A stretch of 64,000 nucleotides of DNA from an uncultured Paracoccaceae bacterium. GTDB taxonomy: Bacteria > Pseudomonadota > Alphaproteobacteria > Rhodobacterales > Rhodobacteraceae. Below the pieces are notes generated by a model, which saw nothing but the letters and a program-made list of their open reading frames with translations, ran no database searches and was not told the DNA's origin. Positions 47,253-58,319 of the stretch are shown in pieces. Where the stretch lies: positions 434,001 through 498,000 of the forward strand of contig CANNFA010000003.1 in assembly GCA_947503765.1 (NCBI GenBank), in the 5' to 3' direction. Numbering within the stretch: position 1 is the stretch's first letter; each line of letters starts with the position of its first letter. Both the position numbers and the translations under genes were made by a program.

Positions 47253-48371
47253 TCAATAGGCCCCGTCCTCCAGCACCCCGTCGCGGCTCATCTGCGCGTA
47301 AAGCAGCCCCTCGCGCAGGCCCCGGTCCGCCACCGACAACCGGTCGGTCGGCCAGACCCTGAGCAGCGCCTGCAATATCGCCGCCCCCGACATGATCAGC
47401 GCGTGCCGGTCGCGGCCGATGCGCGGGTCGGTGCGCCGCCCGACCGGCCCCAGCGCCAGGTATTCGCGGATCACCCGGTCGATCTGGTCCGAGGTCATCC
47501 GCAGCCCGTCCACCTTGTTGCGGTCGTAGCGCTTCAGCCCCAGATGGCTGGCCGCGACGGTAGTCACGGTCCCCGACGTGCCGATGATCTGGAAGCCTTC
47601 CTTCTGCTGGATCAGCTCATAGGGCGAGAAATCGGTCAGTTTCTCCTCGAAATACCAGCTCATCAGCGCATAGCGCGCGGCGTCGTCCTCCACGTCGATG
47701 AACTGGTCGCGCAGCGTCGCCACCCCCAGCGGCACCGAGATCCAGTCGACCACCTTGACGTGCGGAAACGGGCTTTCGGCCGGGCGGAACCCGGTATGCA
47801 GCCGCATGATCGCGCGCGGCCGGTCGCGGCGCGGCACCGAGGTCAGGTCGATCCAGACCAGCTCTGTCGAGCCGCCGCCGATGTCGATGACCAGCAATTG
47901 CTCGGTCCGGGTCGAGACCAGCGGCGCGCAGCTGACCACGGCAAGGCGCGCCTCTTCCTCCGGCTCGATGATCTCCAGCGTCAGCCCGGTCTCGGCCCGG
48001 ATCGTCGCCATGAATTGCGGCCCGTTGCTGGCGCGGCGGCATGCCTCGGTCGCGACAAGCCGCATCCGCCCGACATCGTGCTTTTCCAGTTTGCGCTTGC
48101 AGATTTTCAGCGCCTGCACCGTGCGCGCCATCGACGACCGGCTCAACCGGCCGGATCTTTCCAGCCCGGTGCCAAGCTGCACCGACTTGGAAAAGCTGTC
48201 GACGACATGGAACTGGTTGCCCTTGGGCTGGGCGACCAGCATCCGACAACTGTTTGTTCCCAGATCCAGCGCGGCGTACAGCTCTGCCGGATCGGGCCGT
48301 GCGGGTGCAGGGGGCTCGACCGGGGCAAGCCCCGGGAGCGCGTCCCGACCCGCAGGACGCCTGGGCGTCAT
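47253..48371 (-). CDS. Ppx/GppA-family exopolyphosphatase/phosphatase
   Basis: A 372-residue protein of the sugar-kinase/HSP70 fold. ATP/phosphate-binding loops are [20 protein letters not shown] near residue 32 and [20 protein letters not shown] near 165; [15 protein letters not shown] is near 275. The family cleaves polyphosphate or pppGpp, and substrate preference is not obvious from sequence. I start at the ATG at 48371 with GGAGGGCGG upstream; the frame continues 75 codons further without a ribosome site. The first 25 residues are proline-rich. Confidence 0.87.
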   Translation of the reverse strand: MTPRRPAGRDALPGLAPVEPPAPARPDPAELYAALDLGTNSCRMLVAQPKGNQFHVVDSFSKSVQLGTGLERSGRLSRSSMARTVQALKICKRKLEKHDVGRMRLVATEACRRASNGPQFMATIRAETGLTLEIIEPEEEARLAVVSCAPLVSTRTEQLLVIDIGGGSTELVWIDLTSVPRRDRPRAIMRLHTGFRPAESPFPHVKVVDWISVPLGVATLRDQFIDVEDDAARYALMSWYFEEKLTDFSPYELIQQKEGFQIIGTSGTVTTVAASHLGLKRYDRNKVDGLRMTSDQIDRVIREYLALGPVGRRTDPRIGRDRHALIMSGAAILQALLRVWPTDRLSVADRGLREGLLYAQMSRDGVLEDGAY

Positions 48372-48535
48372 CAATCCGCCCTCCGATATGGTTGCCTTCA
48401 GTTTATGCATCGCCGGGGCGCCGTGCAAGGAAAACGCCGCGAAAAACGCGGCCGCCGCCCGGCCGCCTTCATATAGATCATGAGAATAATGATGCCGGCG
48501 CGCACTTTCCTTGCCGGGGCGCATTGGGTACGCCT

Positions 48536-48566
48536 TTGACCATCCGTCGCATCGTGCACATATGAT
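48536..48566 (+). promoter_or_regulatory. Putative promoter for the C1 operon
   Basis: TTGACC (48536) and CATATG/TATGAT (48559-48566) with 17-19 bp spacing, about 70 bp before the first gene. The -35 box is strong. No cobalamin riboswitch is evident in the 263-bp leader. Confidence 0.45.
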
Positions 48567-48634
48567 GTCGAAATCCGCCACCGCGGCGGGCGGCACGCCG
48601 CGTAGAAGCGGCCAAAGGGGTTCGGGAATCGGCC

Positions 48635-48931
48635 ATGGCGCAGATCACCATCGTCTACTGGCGGGACATCCCCGCGCAGGTCATCGCCGGCAAGGGCCGC
48701 CGCGGCGCGAAATGCCCGCTGCCCGAACGGTTCGAACAGGCCATCGACCGCGCCGCGATGAAGGTCGGCGCGCGCGACTCGGATGCCTACCTGTCGGAAT
48801 GGCGCAAGGCCGCCCCCTACGAGATGGGCGGCCCCGATGCCGAGGCCGCCGCGGCCGAGGCCGCCCGGATCGACGCCGAATACGACAAGGAACGGCTGAA
48901 AAGGCTGATCGCCAACGACGGATGGGCCTAG
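48635..48931 (+). CDS. Virulence-factor (CvfC-like) domain protein
   Basis: A 98-residue protein starting MAQITIVYWRDIPAQVIAGK and containing RRGAKCPLPERFEQAIDRAA. It matches my knowledge of the small domain named virulence factor in alphaproteobacteria, which commonly sits next to methylenetetrahydrofolate-reductase-like and corrinoid methyltransferase genes, as here. No catalytic signature is known. It heads the operon, 26 bp before the MetF-like gene. Role in folate/C1 metabolism is inferred from context only. Confidence 0.75.
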   Translation: MAQITIVYWRDIPAQVIAGKGRRGAKCPLPERFEQAIDRAAMKVGARDSDAYLSEWRKAAPYEMGGPDAEAAAAEAARIDAEYDKERLKRLIANDGWA

Positions 48932-48957
48932 AGCCGCCGCGCATATGGAGGGCCGTC

Positions 48958-49887
48958 ATGGCTTTGCTGAACTTTCGCCGCCCGGCCAGCGGGCGCCCCG
49001 CCCCCGGCAGCCCGGCGCTTGCGGATTTCGTCCGCGGCTACTCGATCGAGGTGATGCCGCGCACCGCCGCCAAGGTCGAGGATTTCCGCGCCCTGCTGCC
49101 CGAGGGCACGCGCGTCTACATCGCGCATATCGACGGCACGCCCATCGAGGACATGGTTGCGACCGCGAAACGGATTGCGGGTGACGGATTCGCCGTGGTG
49201 CCGCATGTTCCCGCCCGGATCGTTCGCGACCGTGCCATGCTGGCCGACTGGATCGCCCGCTATCAGGGCGAGGCCGGCGTGACCGAGGCGCTGCTGCTGG
49301 CGGGCGGGCTGGCCGCGCCGCAGGGCGCCTTCGAGACCTCGATGCAACTGCTGGAAACCGGGCTGTTCGGCAAGGCGGGCTTCACCCGGCTGCACGTCGC
49401 CGGCCACCCCGAGGGCAACCGCGACATCGACCCGGACGGATCCGACCGGCGCGTGATGGACGCGCTGCGCTGGAAGCAGCGTTTTGCCGAGACCAGTGAT
49501 GCGCAGATGGCTGTCGTCACCCAGTTCGCCTTCGATGCCGGCCCGGTGATCGACTGGACGGACCGGCTCGTCGCCGAGGAGATCGCGCTGCCGGTCCATA
49601 TCGGCATCGCCGGCCCGGCCAAGCTGCAGACGCTGATCCGCTTCGCCATCGCCTGCGGCGTCGGCCCGTCCCTCAAGGTGCTGCAAAAACGCGCGATGGA
49701 CGTGACCAAGCTGGTCCTGCCCTACGAGCCGACCGACGTGCTCGCCGCGCTGGCCGCGCACAAGGCGGCGCGGCCCGGCTTCGGCATCGAGCAGGTGCAT
49801 TTCTTCCCGCTGGGCGGCATCGCACCCTGCGCGCGATATGCATCCGGGCTGCTTGGCAGCACACCGCAGGAGCGGGCCGCGCAGTGA
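48958..49887 (+). CDS. Methylenetetrahydrofolate reductase-like protein
   Basis: A 309-residue TIM-barrel protein. YSIEVMPRTAAKVEDFRALL opens the barrel, with LLLAGGLAAPQGAFETSMQL near residue 111 and HVAGHPEGNRDIDPDGSDRR near 142 (folate/flavin-contact region of the MTHFR family); VTQFAFDAGPVIDW near 183 completes it. It would interconvert methylene- and methyl-THF. ATGGAGG precedes the ATG at 48958; the much longer open frame upstream is a shadow of the previous gene. It overlaps the HAD gene in GTGA. In demethylation clusters it likely oxidises methyl-THF produced by the methyltransferases. Confidence 0.87.
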   Translation: MALLNFRRPASGRPAPGSPALADFVRGYSIEVMPRTAAKVEDFRALLPEGTRVYIAHIDGTPIEDMVATAKRIAGDGFAVVPHVPARIVRDRAMLADWIARYQGEAGVTEALLLAGGLAAPQGAFETSMQLLETGLFGKAGFTRLHVAGHPEGNRDIDPDGSDRRVMDALRWKQRFAETSDAQMAVVTQFAFDAGPVIDWTDRLVAEEIALPVHIGIAGPAKLQTLIRFAIACGVGPSLKVLQKRAMDVTKLVLPYEPTDVLAALAAHKAARPGFGIEQVHFFPLGGIAPCARYASGLLGSTPQERAAQ

Positions 49888-50549
49888 CCGTATCCGCCCT
49901 GCTCTTCGATCTGGACGGCACGTTGCTGGACAGCGATCCGCTGCACCTCGAGGTCTTCACCGAGGTGATGGCGCCGTTCGGCATAACCGTCGATGCCGCC
50001 TTCTACCGGGCCAAGGTGCACGGGCGGCACAACATCGACACCTTTACCGAACTGACCCCCGGCGAGGATCCCGCGGCGATGGACCGGATGAAGGAACGCC
50101 GCTTTCGCGACATGCTGGCAGAGCGCGGGGCCGACCGGACCCCCGGCCTCCTGCGGCTGCTGGACCGCGCCGACGCGGCGGGCCTGCCCTATGCCGTGGC
50201 CACCAACGCACCGCGCGACAATGCCGCCGCGATGCTGGACGCCATCGGCCTCGCGCAGCGCATCGAGGTCGTCGTTTCGGCCGAGGATTGCGACCGCCCC
50301 AAGCCGGCGCCCGATCCGTTCCTGATGGCCGCGCGCCGGCTTGGCGCCGATCCGGCCCGCGCGCTCGCCTTCGAGGACAGCCCCGCCGGCGTGGCCGCGG
50401 CGCATGCCGCCGGCTGCCGCGTCGTCGGGCTGACCTCGACCCTTTCGCCCCGCGATCTGCGCGCCGCCGGTGCGCACCACACGATCCGCGATTTCACGGA
50501 TCCCGCGCTCGAGCCGCTGCTCGGGCTGCCCACAGGAGCCTCTGCATGA
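49884..50549 (+). CDS. HAD-superfamily phosphatase (beta-phosphoglucomutase-like)
   Basis: A 221-residue hydrolase. The nucleophile motif is LLFDLDGTLLDSDPLHLEVF (residues 5-24), motif II is YAVATNAPRDNA near 97, the Lys is in DCDRPKPAPDPFLMAARRLG near 133, and the acidic motif is AFEDSPAGVAAA near 158. It probably dephosphorylates a small sugar or nucleotide. The GTG start overlaps the MetF-like stop, and the stop overlaps the next ATG, so it is tightly coupled to the C1 genes. Its contribution there is unknown. Confidence 0.85.
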   Translation: MTVSALLFDLDGTLLDSDPLHLEVFTEVMAPFGITVDAAFYRAKVHGRHNIDTFTELTPGEDPAAMDRMKERRFRDMLAERGADRTPGLLRLLDRADAAGLPYAVATNAPRDNAAAMLDAIGLAQRIEVVVSAEDCDRPKPAPDPFLMAARRLGADPARALAFEDSPAGVAAAHAAGCRVVGLTSTLSPRDLRAAGAHHTIRDFTDPALEPLLGLPTGASA

Positions 50550-51514
50550 CCCGTACCGTCGTCGAATCGAAGACCAAGACCGTGACCATCGGATTTGACG
50601 AGCCGTTCTGCGTCATCGGCGAGCGGATCAACCCGACCGGCCGCAAGAAACTGGCCGCCGAGCTTGAGGCCGGCGATTTCTCCACCGTCGAGAAGGACGC
50701 GCTCGAACAGGTGGCCTGCGGGGCCATGGTGCTCGATGTGAATGCCGGCGTCGTCTACAACTCCAACCCGAACCCGAACGAGACCGAGCCGCCCCTGATG
50801 CGCAAGATGATCGACCTGGTGCAGGCGCAGGTCGATGTGCCGCTATGCATCGATTCGTCGGTGCCCGGCGCGCTCGAGGCCGGGCTGGAAGCGGCGCATG
50901 GCCGGCCGCTGGTCAACTCCGTCACCGGCGAGGAGGATCGGCTGGAACTGGTCCTGCCGCTGATCAAGAAATACGGCGTGCCGGTGGTGGCGATCTCGAA
51001 CGACGATACCGGCATTTCCGAAGACCCGGACGTGCGGTTCGACGTCGCGCGCAAGATCGTCGAGCGCGCCGCCGATTTCGGCATCCCGGCACATGACATC
51101 GTGGTCGACCCGCTGGTGATGCCGGTGGGCGCGATGGCCACGGCGGGCCTGCAGGTATTCGCGCTGGTGCGGCGCCTGCGCGACGAACTGGGCGTGAACA
51201 CCACCTGCGGCGCCTCGAACGTGTCCTTCGGGCTGCCGCACCGGCACGGGATCAACGCGGCCTTCCTGCCGATGGCGATCGGGGCCGGCATGACCTCGGC
51301 GATCATGAACCCGGTGCGCGCCGTCGAGATGGAGGCGATCCGCGCCGCCAATTTCCTGATGAACCACGATGCCAATGGCGGCGACTGGATCAGGTTTTCC
51401 CGCGTGCTCGACGCCGTGGCCGAAGGCACCCCCTTCGCCGATGCCTCCCGCGCCGCGTTGGCCGCCGGCGGTGCGCGCGGCGGGCGGCGCGGCGGGCGGC
51501 GCCGGGCGGGCTGA
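50546..51514 (+). CDS. Methyltetrahydrofolate:corrinoid methyltransferase (MtrH/AcsE-like, pterin-binding)
   Basis: A 322-residue pterin-binding TIM barrel. FCVIGERINPTGRKKLAAEL near residue 20 is the dihydropteroate-synthase-like motif of corrinoid-linked methyltransferases. MVLDVNAGVVYNSNPNPNET near 63 and DIVVDPLVMPVGAMATAGLQ near 185 also fit, as does CGASNVSFGLPHRHGINAAF near 222. It would move a methyl group between a corrinoid protein and THF. The Arg/Gly-rich tail ([11 protein letters not shown]) is unusual. It is last in the operon, coupled by ATGA. The corrinoid protein itself is not in this window. Confidence 0.87.
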   Translation: MTRTVVESKTKTVTIGFDEPFCVIGERINPTGRKKLAAELEAGDFSTVEKDALEQVACGAMVLDVNAGVVYNSNPNPNETEPPLMRKMIDLVQAQVDVPLCIDSSVPGALEAGLEAAHGRPLVNSVTGEEDRLELVLPLIKKYGVPVVAISNDDTGISEDPDVRFDVARKIVERAADFGIPAHDIVVDPLVMPVGAMATAGLQVFALVRRLRDELGVNTTCGASNVSFGLPHRHGINAAFLPMAIGAGMTSAIMNPVRAVEMEAIRAANFLMNHDANGGDWIRFSRVLDAVAEGTPFADASRAALAAGGARGGRRGGRRRAG

Positions 51515-51629
51515 GCTTCACCGGGGGGTATCCGGACCAATCCGACCCCGAACGTCGCTGGCCGCCGCGCGGGCCGTTCCGCCGCGCAAACCGGCGCGCG
51601 CACAGCCTTGCCGCGCGGCACAACGCGAA

Positions 51630-51655
51630 AAGGGTGCCGCCGTCGCAGCACCCTT
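51630..51655 (-). terminator. recA terminator
   Basis: AAGGGTGC and GCACCCTT form an 8-bp stem around a 10-base loop, followed on the minus strand by TTCGCG with a short T-run. It lies 68 bp beyond the recA stop, in the convergent gap with the C1 operon. Confidence 0.7.
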
Positions 51656-51722
51656 CCCGAGGTATTCTCGGCCCCGCGTCTGAAGCCGGGGCGCATTCCG
51701 CGCTGCGCCGGGCGCGACCGAT

Positions 51723-52796
51723 CTACTCTTCCATCAGCGCGCTGTCGTCGCTGTCTTCCGCCGCATGGAAATCCAGCCCATGCGCCGCGCGGATCTTGTC
51801 CTCGATCTCGAGGGCCATATCCTTGTTTTCCTTCAGGAAAGTCTTGGCATTCTCGCGGCCCTGGCCGATCCGCTCGTCGCCATATGAAAACCAGGCGCCG
51901 GATTTCTCGACCACGCCGGCCTTCACCCCGAGATCCAGCAATTCGCCGGTTTTCGAGATGCCTTCGCCGTACATGATGTCGAATTCCACCTGCTTGAAGG
52001 GCGGCGCGACCTTGTTCTTGACCACCTTGACGCGGGTCTGGTTGCCCACCACCTCGTCGCGGTCCTTGATCGCACCGATCCGGCGGATGTCGAGCCGCAC
52101 CGACGAGTAGAATTTCAGCGCGTTGCCGCCCGTCGTGGTCTCCGGCGAGCCGAACATCACGCCGATCTTCATCCGGATCTGGTTGATGAAGATCACGGTG
52201 CATTTCGAGCGGCTGATCGAGCCGGTCAGCTTGCGCATCGCCTGGCTCATCAGGCGGGCATGGACGCCGACCGAGCTGTCGCCCATGTCGCCCTCGAGCT
52301 CGCTTTTCGGGGTCAGCGCGGCGACCGAATCGACCACCACCATGCTGACCGCACCGGAGCGCACCAGCGTATCGGTGATTTCAAGCGCCTGCTCGCCCGT
52401 ATCGGGCTGCGAGATCAGCAATTCGTCCAGGTCGACGCCCAGTTTCCTGGCATATTGCGGATCGAGCGCATGTTCCGCGTCGACGAAGGCGCAGACGCCG
52501 CCGGTCTTCTGTTCCTCGGCCACGCAATGCAGCGTCAGCGTCGTCTTGCCGGAGCTTTCGGGCCCGTAAATCTCGATGATCCGGCCCTTGGGCAGGCCGC
52601 CGATTCCCAGCGCGATGTCCAGCCCGAGCGAGCCGGTCGAGGTCGCCTCGATATCTGCCAGCGCATTGTCGCCGCCGAGCTTCATGATCGAGCCCTTGCC
52701 GAACTGCCGTTCGATCTGCGCAAGCGCCGAATCCAGCGCCTTTTGCTTGTCGCCGCCCTTCTTGTCCATCATCTTCAGAAGTTCTGCCGTTGCCAT
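51723..52796 (-). CDS. recA: Recombinase RecA
   Basis: A 357-residue recombinase. The N-terminal helix is [20 protein letters not shown]. Walker A is [14 protein letters not shown] (about residue 78), the catalytic Glu is in [20 protein letters not shown], Walker B is [20 protein letters not shown], and DNA-binding loop L2 is [20 protein letters not shown] near 207. The tail is acidic. It drives homologous recombination and LexA self-cleavage. Both an SOS box (52847-52861) and a good promoter (52869-52897) lie upstream. Confidence 0.99.
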   Translation of the reverse strand: MATAELLKMMDKKGGDKQKALDSALAQIERQFGKGSIMKLGGDNALADIEATSTGSLGLDIALGIGGLPKGRIIEIYGPESSGKTTLTLHCVAEEQKTGGVCAFVDAEHALDPQYARKLGVDLDELLISQPDTGEQALEITDTLVRSGAVSMVVVDSVAALTPKSELEGDMGDSSVGVHARLMSQAMRKLTGSISRSKCTVIFINQIRMKIGVMFGSPETTTGGNALKFYSSVRLDIRRIGAIKDRDEVVGNQTRVKVVKNKVAPPFKQVEFDIMYGEGISKTGELLDLGVKAGVVEKSGAWFSYGDERIGQGRENAKTFLKENKDMALEIEDKIRAAHGLDFHAAEDSDDSALMEE

Positions 52797-52846
52797 GGTT
52801 CGCCACCCTTATTTCACAGCCTATGCCCCGCGGCAATCGTCGGCGT

Positions 52847-52861
52847 GTTCGCCTCTTGTTC
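52847..52861 (-). promoter_or_regulatory. LexA (SOS) box of recA
   Basis: GTTC-GCCTCTT-GTTC, an exact alphaproteobacterial LexA motif, 51 bp upstream of the recA ATG and just downstream of the predicted -10 box. Repression by LexA at this position is expected. Confidence 0.88.
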
Positions 52862-52868
52862 TTCCCGC

Positions 52869-52897
52869 GTTATGCGAACAAAACGTGGACATTTCAA
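52869..52897 (-). promoter_or_regulatory. recA promoter
   Basis: On the minus strand TTGAAA, an exact 17-bp spacer, then CATAAC. It sits immediately upstream of the SOS box, the normal arrangement for SOS-controlled recA. Confidence 0.7.
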
Positions 52898-53020
52898 GAG
52901 GAATCTTCGCGGGTCGATATTGGCCGGGACCGGTTAACATGGCGTTTACAACGCAGCGAAGGCCGAAGTTTCGCGGAACTCCGGCGAAAACCCGTAAGTC
53001 ACGGCGGCCGGCCCGCCCTA

Positions 53021-55300
53021 TCATCCGATCTGGTCCTGGACCGTTTCGGTCAGTTGTGCCAGCGAGAACGGCTTTGGCAAAAAAACCGAATTGGGGATCT
53101 TCGCGCGGTGGTGCGAGATCGCGTCCTCCGCATAGCCCGACACGAACACCACCCGCGTGCCCGGCCGGTCGCGCAGCGCCTCGGCGACCCAGCTCGGCCC
53201 GTCCATGCCGGGCATCACAACGTCGGTCACGAAGACATCCACATCCAGCGCCGCGTCTTCAAGCGTTCGCAGCGCCTCTTCGGCGCTGTCCGCTTCCAGG
53301 ACCGTATGCCCGCGCAGCCGCAGGGCGCGGCTGGCAAAGGCGCGCACCGGCGCCTCGTCCTCGACCAGCAGGACCACGCCGCCATTCGGGCTGGACACCC
53401 GTTTCGCGGGGACCGCCGCCGCGATGTCCGCCTCGGGCGGCAGGCCGCGATGGGCCGGGAAGTAGATGGTAAAGCTGCTGCCCTGCCCGACCACGCTGTC
53501 CGCAAAGATGAAGCCGCCCGATTGCTTGACGATCCCGTAGGCCATCGACAGGCCCAGCCCGGTGCCCTCGCCCGTGCGCTTGGTCGAATAGAACGGCTCG
53601 AATATCTTGGCCAACCGATCGGCGGCGATGCCGCAGCCTTCATCCTCGACCCGGACGACCACGTAATCGCCCTCCGGCACCTCGGCGCGGTCGCGGCGCA
53701 GCGGTCCCGTCAGCCGGTCGGAGCGCAGCCCGATCGTGATCCGCCCGCCGCCGGGCATGGCGTCGCGGGCATTGACCACCAGGTTCATCAATACCTGTTC
53801 GAGCTGCCGCTTGTCGGCGCGGATCCGCGGCAGGTCGGGATCGTGGGTCCAGTCGAGGCGAATCGTCTCTCCCACCAGCCGGTTCAGAAGATGGGCCAGA
53901 TCGCCCATCGTGTCGCGCAGGTCGATCAACTCGGGCTCCAGCGTCTGCTTGCGCGAGAAGGCCAGCAACTGCCCGACCAGACAGGCGGCGCGGTTGGCGT
54001 TCTGGTTGATCTGCACGAGGTCGCCGTAATCGGGATCCTGCGCGTCGTGACGCAGCAAGAGGAGATCGCAATGGCCCGAGATCGCGGTGAGCAGGTTGTT
54101 GAAATCATGCGCGACGCCGCCGGCCAGCTGACCCACCGCCTGCATCTTCTGGCTCTGGACGAACTGCGCCTCCAGCGTCTTGAGCTCGGTCGCGTCGATC
54201 AGGACCGCCAGCAGCGCGGCGTCGCCGCCATCGACCATGCGGCCCAGCGCCACCTGCAGATACACATCCTTTTTCGGGCGCGAGGCGCGCACCACCTCGG
54301 CCCCGAGGCCGCCGCGTCCCTCGGAGACATCGCGCAGCCAGTCCTCGACGGGGCGGCCCAGCCCCTCGACGATGCCGCCGAAATCGGCCGTCTCCGCCTC
54401 GGGCAGGTCCAGCAGGGCGCGGGCCCGGCGGTTGGCCATCAGAATGCGCCCGGCGGGCGACAGCTTCATCACCGGAACCGGCAGCGCATCGGCGTGGATC
54501 AGGTGGCGATCGGGCGCCTCCCCCGGCCAGATGCACAGCTGCGTCAGACCGCCCGGCTCGTCCAGGAGGGCGACATGTGCGGCGACCTGGCCGGTTGCGG
54601 TGTCGAAATGATGAAGCTGACCGTTGCGCACAGGCAGATCGGCGATCACCCGGTCGACGGATTTCGGGCGGCCGCCCAGAAACGCCTCCATCCGGGGGGT
54701 CATGTCGACGATGCTGCCGGTGCGCGACAGGCGCATCATCGGCATGGCGATGTCTGCGGTGCCCTGCACCGCCTGATCGTCGAGCCGCCAGATATGGCCG
54801 TCCGGTTCGGCGCGGGTGACCGTCAGCCGCAGCGCGCCCTCGGCGGTCGCCACATCCTCGGACACCGAGCCGCGGGCGGCGGCCTGCATCCGCAGGCGGC
54901 GCAGCACCTGCGCCGGTGCGGCGAACAGATCGCCGATCGCCGCCGCCAGCGTGTCGCCGCCGCCCGGATAGCGCGCCGCCGCCGCCGCATTGCGGTAGAC
55001 GATGCGCCCCGCCGCGTCGGTGAGGAAGGCCGGCACCGGATCGTGCCCGATCAGCGCCGCGATCGCCGCGGCCACCTGGCCCTCGCGCGCGCGGTAGAGC
55101 CGGACCAGCAGGCAGATCGTGGCGGCCAGCGCCAGGAGCGTCGCGCCGGACACCAGGAACACCATCCCGGCGAATCCGCCGGCAAAGTACAGCGCCAGCC
55201 CCAGCAGCGCGGCGGCGGGCGCAAGCATTCGCCGCCAGCGCGGCGCGGCGGCAAGCGCCATGCGGGTCAGCGGCCCGGACGTGGTCGCGGCGTCGGACAA
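53021..55300 (-). CDS. cckA: Hybrid histidine kinase CckA
   Basis: About 759 residues. Two membrane segments (around residues 25-65) are followed by PAS-type sensor domains (FLTDAAGRIVYRNAAAAARY near 92, LSPAGRILMANRRARALLDL near 285). The HisKA motif GGVAHDFNNLLTAISGHCDL has the phospho-His near residue 395, with NLVVNARDAMPGGG as the N-box and GTGLGLSMAYGIVKQSGG as the G-box. A C-terminal receiver domain carries VFVTDVVMPGMDG. CckA feeds phosphate to ChpT and CtrA. I prefer the TTG at 55300 with AAGGAG upstream; GTG at 55315 would place that site inside the gene. A CtrA box lies 43 bp upstream. Confidence 0.92.
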   Translation of the reverse strand: MSDAATTSGPLTRMALAAAPRWRRMLAPAAALLGLALYFAGGFAGMVFLVSGATLLALAATICLLVRLYRAREGQVAAAIAALIGHDPVPAFLTDAAGRIVYRNAAAAARYPGGGDTLAAAIGDLFAAPAQVLRRLRMQAAARGSVSEDVATAEGALRLTVTRAEPDGHIWRLDDQAVQGTADIAMPMMRLSRTGSIVDMTPRMEAFLGGRPKSVDRVIADLPVRNGQLHHFDTATGQVAAHVALLDEPGGLTQLCIWPGEAPDRHLIHADALPVPVMKLSPAGRILMANRRARALLDLPEAETADFGGIVEGLGRPVEDWLRDVSEGRGGLGAEVVRASRPKKDVYLQVALGRMVDGGDAALLAVLIDATELKTLEAQFVQSQKMQAVGQLAGGVAHDFNNLLTAISGHCDLLLLRHDAQDPDYGDLVQINQNANRAACLVGQLLAFSRKQTLEPELIDLRDTMGDLAHLLNRLVGETIRLDWTHDPDLPRIRADKRQLEQVLMNLVVNARDAMPGGGRITIGLRSDRLTGPLRRDRAEVPEGDYVVVRVEDEGCGIAADRLAKIFEPFYSTKRTGEGTGLGLSMAYGIVKQSGGFIFADSVVGQGSSFTIYFPAHRGLPPEADIAAAVPAKRVSSPNGGVVLLVEDEAPVRAFASRALRLRGHTVLEADSAEEALRTLEDAALDVDVFVTDVVMPGMDGPSWVAEALRDRPGTRVVFVSGYAEDAISHHRAKIPNSVFLPKPFSLAQLTETVQDQIG

Positions 55301-55342
55301 GGCGCACTCCTTCACGGTTGCGCCGACACTTGCATCAAAAGA

Positions 55343-55357
55343 TTAACACGCTCTTAA
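55343..55357 (-). promoter_or_regulatory. CtrA-binding motif upstream of cckA
   Basis: TTAA-CACGCTC-TTAA, an exact TTAA-N7-TTAA full site, in the 73-bp gap between the RsmB-type gene and cckA. It suggests CtrA feeds back on its own kinase gene. Confidence 0.65.
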
Positions 55358-55373
55358 ACCCGGCGAGCAGCCA

Positions 55374-56546
55374 TCACCCCTGCGGCGCCCGCAGCCGCGC
55401 GAGATAAAACCCGTCGCCGCCATCCAGCGGGGTCAGCGCATGCTCGTCCAGCAGCGTCCAGCCGGCCGGCAGCCGCGCCAGCAGGGCGGCGGTCTGGTCC
55501 GTGTTTTCCTCGGCCAGCAGCGAGCAGGTGACATAGGCCAGCACCCCGCCCGGCGCGACCAGCGGCGCGGCGCTGTCGAGGATCCCGGCCTGAAGCTGCA
55601 CAAGCTCGGCCAGCCGCTCCGGCGTCAGGCGCCATTTCGCATCGGGCGCGCGCCGCCAGCTGCCCGAGCCGCTGCACGGCACATCGCACAGCACCAGATC
55701 ATACGGTGCGCGCTGCGACGCCCCGTCCGCACCCGCCACCGCGATGCTTGCGCCCGCCCGCGCCGCCCGCGCCGGAAGGTCGCGCATCCGGGCCGGGTCG
55801 GCGTCATGGGCGGTCACATCCGCGCCGCGCGCGGCCAGTGACAGCGCCTTGCCGCCGCCGCCGGCGCAATAGTCGAGCACGCGCAGGCCCGGCCCGGCCT
55901 CGAGCGCATCGCATACCGCCTGGCTGGCGGCGTCCTGAAGCTCCACCAGACCCTCGGCATAGGCGCGCGATTGCTGCACGCGCCGGGGATTGCCGGTCAC
56001 TTCCAGCGCTGTGGGCGACAGCGGATGCGGTACCGCCGTGATTGCGTCCTCGGCCAGCGCGGCCTGCGCCGCCGCCCGGTCCGTGCGCGCGACATTCACC
56101 CGCAGGAAGACCGGCGCGCGGGTGCGCAGCACTTCTGCCACCGGCTCGGCATCGGCACCGAGACCGGCATCCAGAAGCGGCATCAGCCAGTCGGGCATGT
56201 CCAGCCGCACGGCCCTTGGCGCGGTATCCAGCTTTGCGCCGGTCTCTTCTGCCGCGAGCGGCGGCGGCGCATAGCCCTCGCCGGTGAACAGCGCGGCCGG
56301 GTCCAGTCCGGCGGCGCGCACCTGGCCCAGCATGATCCCGCGTCCGGTTTCCGCGCCGCCCAGCCACGCGCAGGAGCGCAGGCAGCGCAGCGCGTCGAAC
56401 ACATGATCGCGGATCGCCGCACGGTCCTTGGCGCCGGCAAAGCGGTGGCCGCGCGCCCAGCCGGTCAGCACCTTTTCCGCCGGCACGCCGTCCAGAACCG
56501 CATCGAGAATCTCGATTGCCGCGGCGATGCGCGCGCCCGGCGTCAT
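55374..56546 (-). CDS. RsmB/NOP-family rRNA cytosine-C5 methyltransferase
   Basis: About 390 residues. An N-terminal NusB-like RNA-binding region (RIAAAIEILDAVLDGVPAEK, GHRFAGAKDRAAIRDHVFDA) precedes the methyltransferase. SAM binding is at RVLDYCAGGGGKALSLAARG near 235; the two catalytic cysteines are in LCDVPCSGSGSWRRAP near 290 and YVTCSLLAEENTDQ near 345. It methylates cytosine in 16S rRNA. The start could be ATG 56546 or GTG 56558; neither has a strong ribosome site. It follows guaB on the same strand after 42 bp. Confidence 0.9.
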   Translation of the reverse strand: MTPGARIAAAIEILDAVLDGVPAEKVLTGWARGHRFAGAKDRAAIRDHVFDALRCLRSCAWLGGAETGRGIMLGQVRAAGLDPAALFTGEGYAPPPLAAEETGAKLDTAPRAVRLDMPDWLMPLLDAGLGADAEPVAEVLRTRAPVFLRVNVARTDRAAAQAALAEDAITAVPHPLSPTALEVTGNPRRVQQSRAYAEGLVELQDAASQAVCDALEAGPGLRVLDYCAGGGGKALSLAARGADVTAHDADPARMRDLPARAARAGASIAVAGADGASQRAPYDLVLCDVPCSGSGSWRRAPDAKWRLTPERLAELVQLQAGILDSAAPLVAPGGVLAYVTCSLLAEENTDQTAALLARLPAGWTLLDEHALTPLDGGDGFYLARLRAPQG

Positions 56547-56588
56547 CGTGAAAGCCACATGAAGATCGAAACGTAGTTCATTGACATA

Positions 56589-58310
<1,722 letters not shown>

Positions 58311-58319
58311 TCAAATGCC

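Noticed and set aside
44581-47259. 892-codon plus-strand open frame across pgm and rlmE
   Set aside because: Antisense shadow of two well-identified genes.
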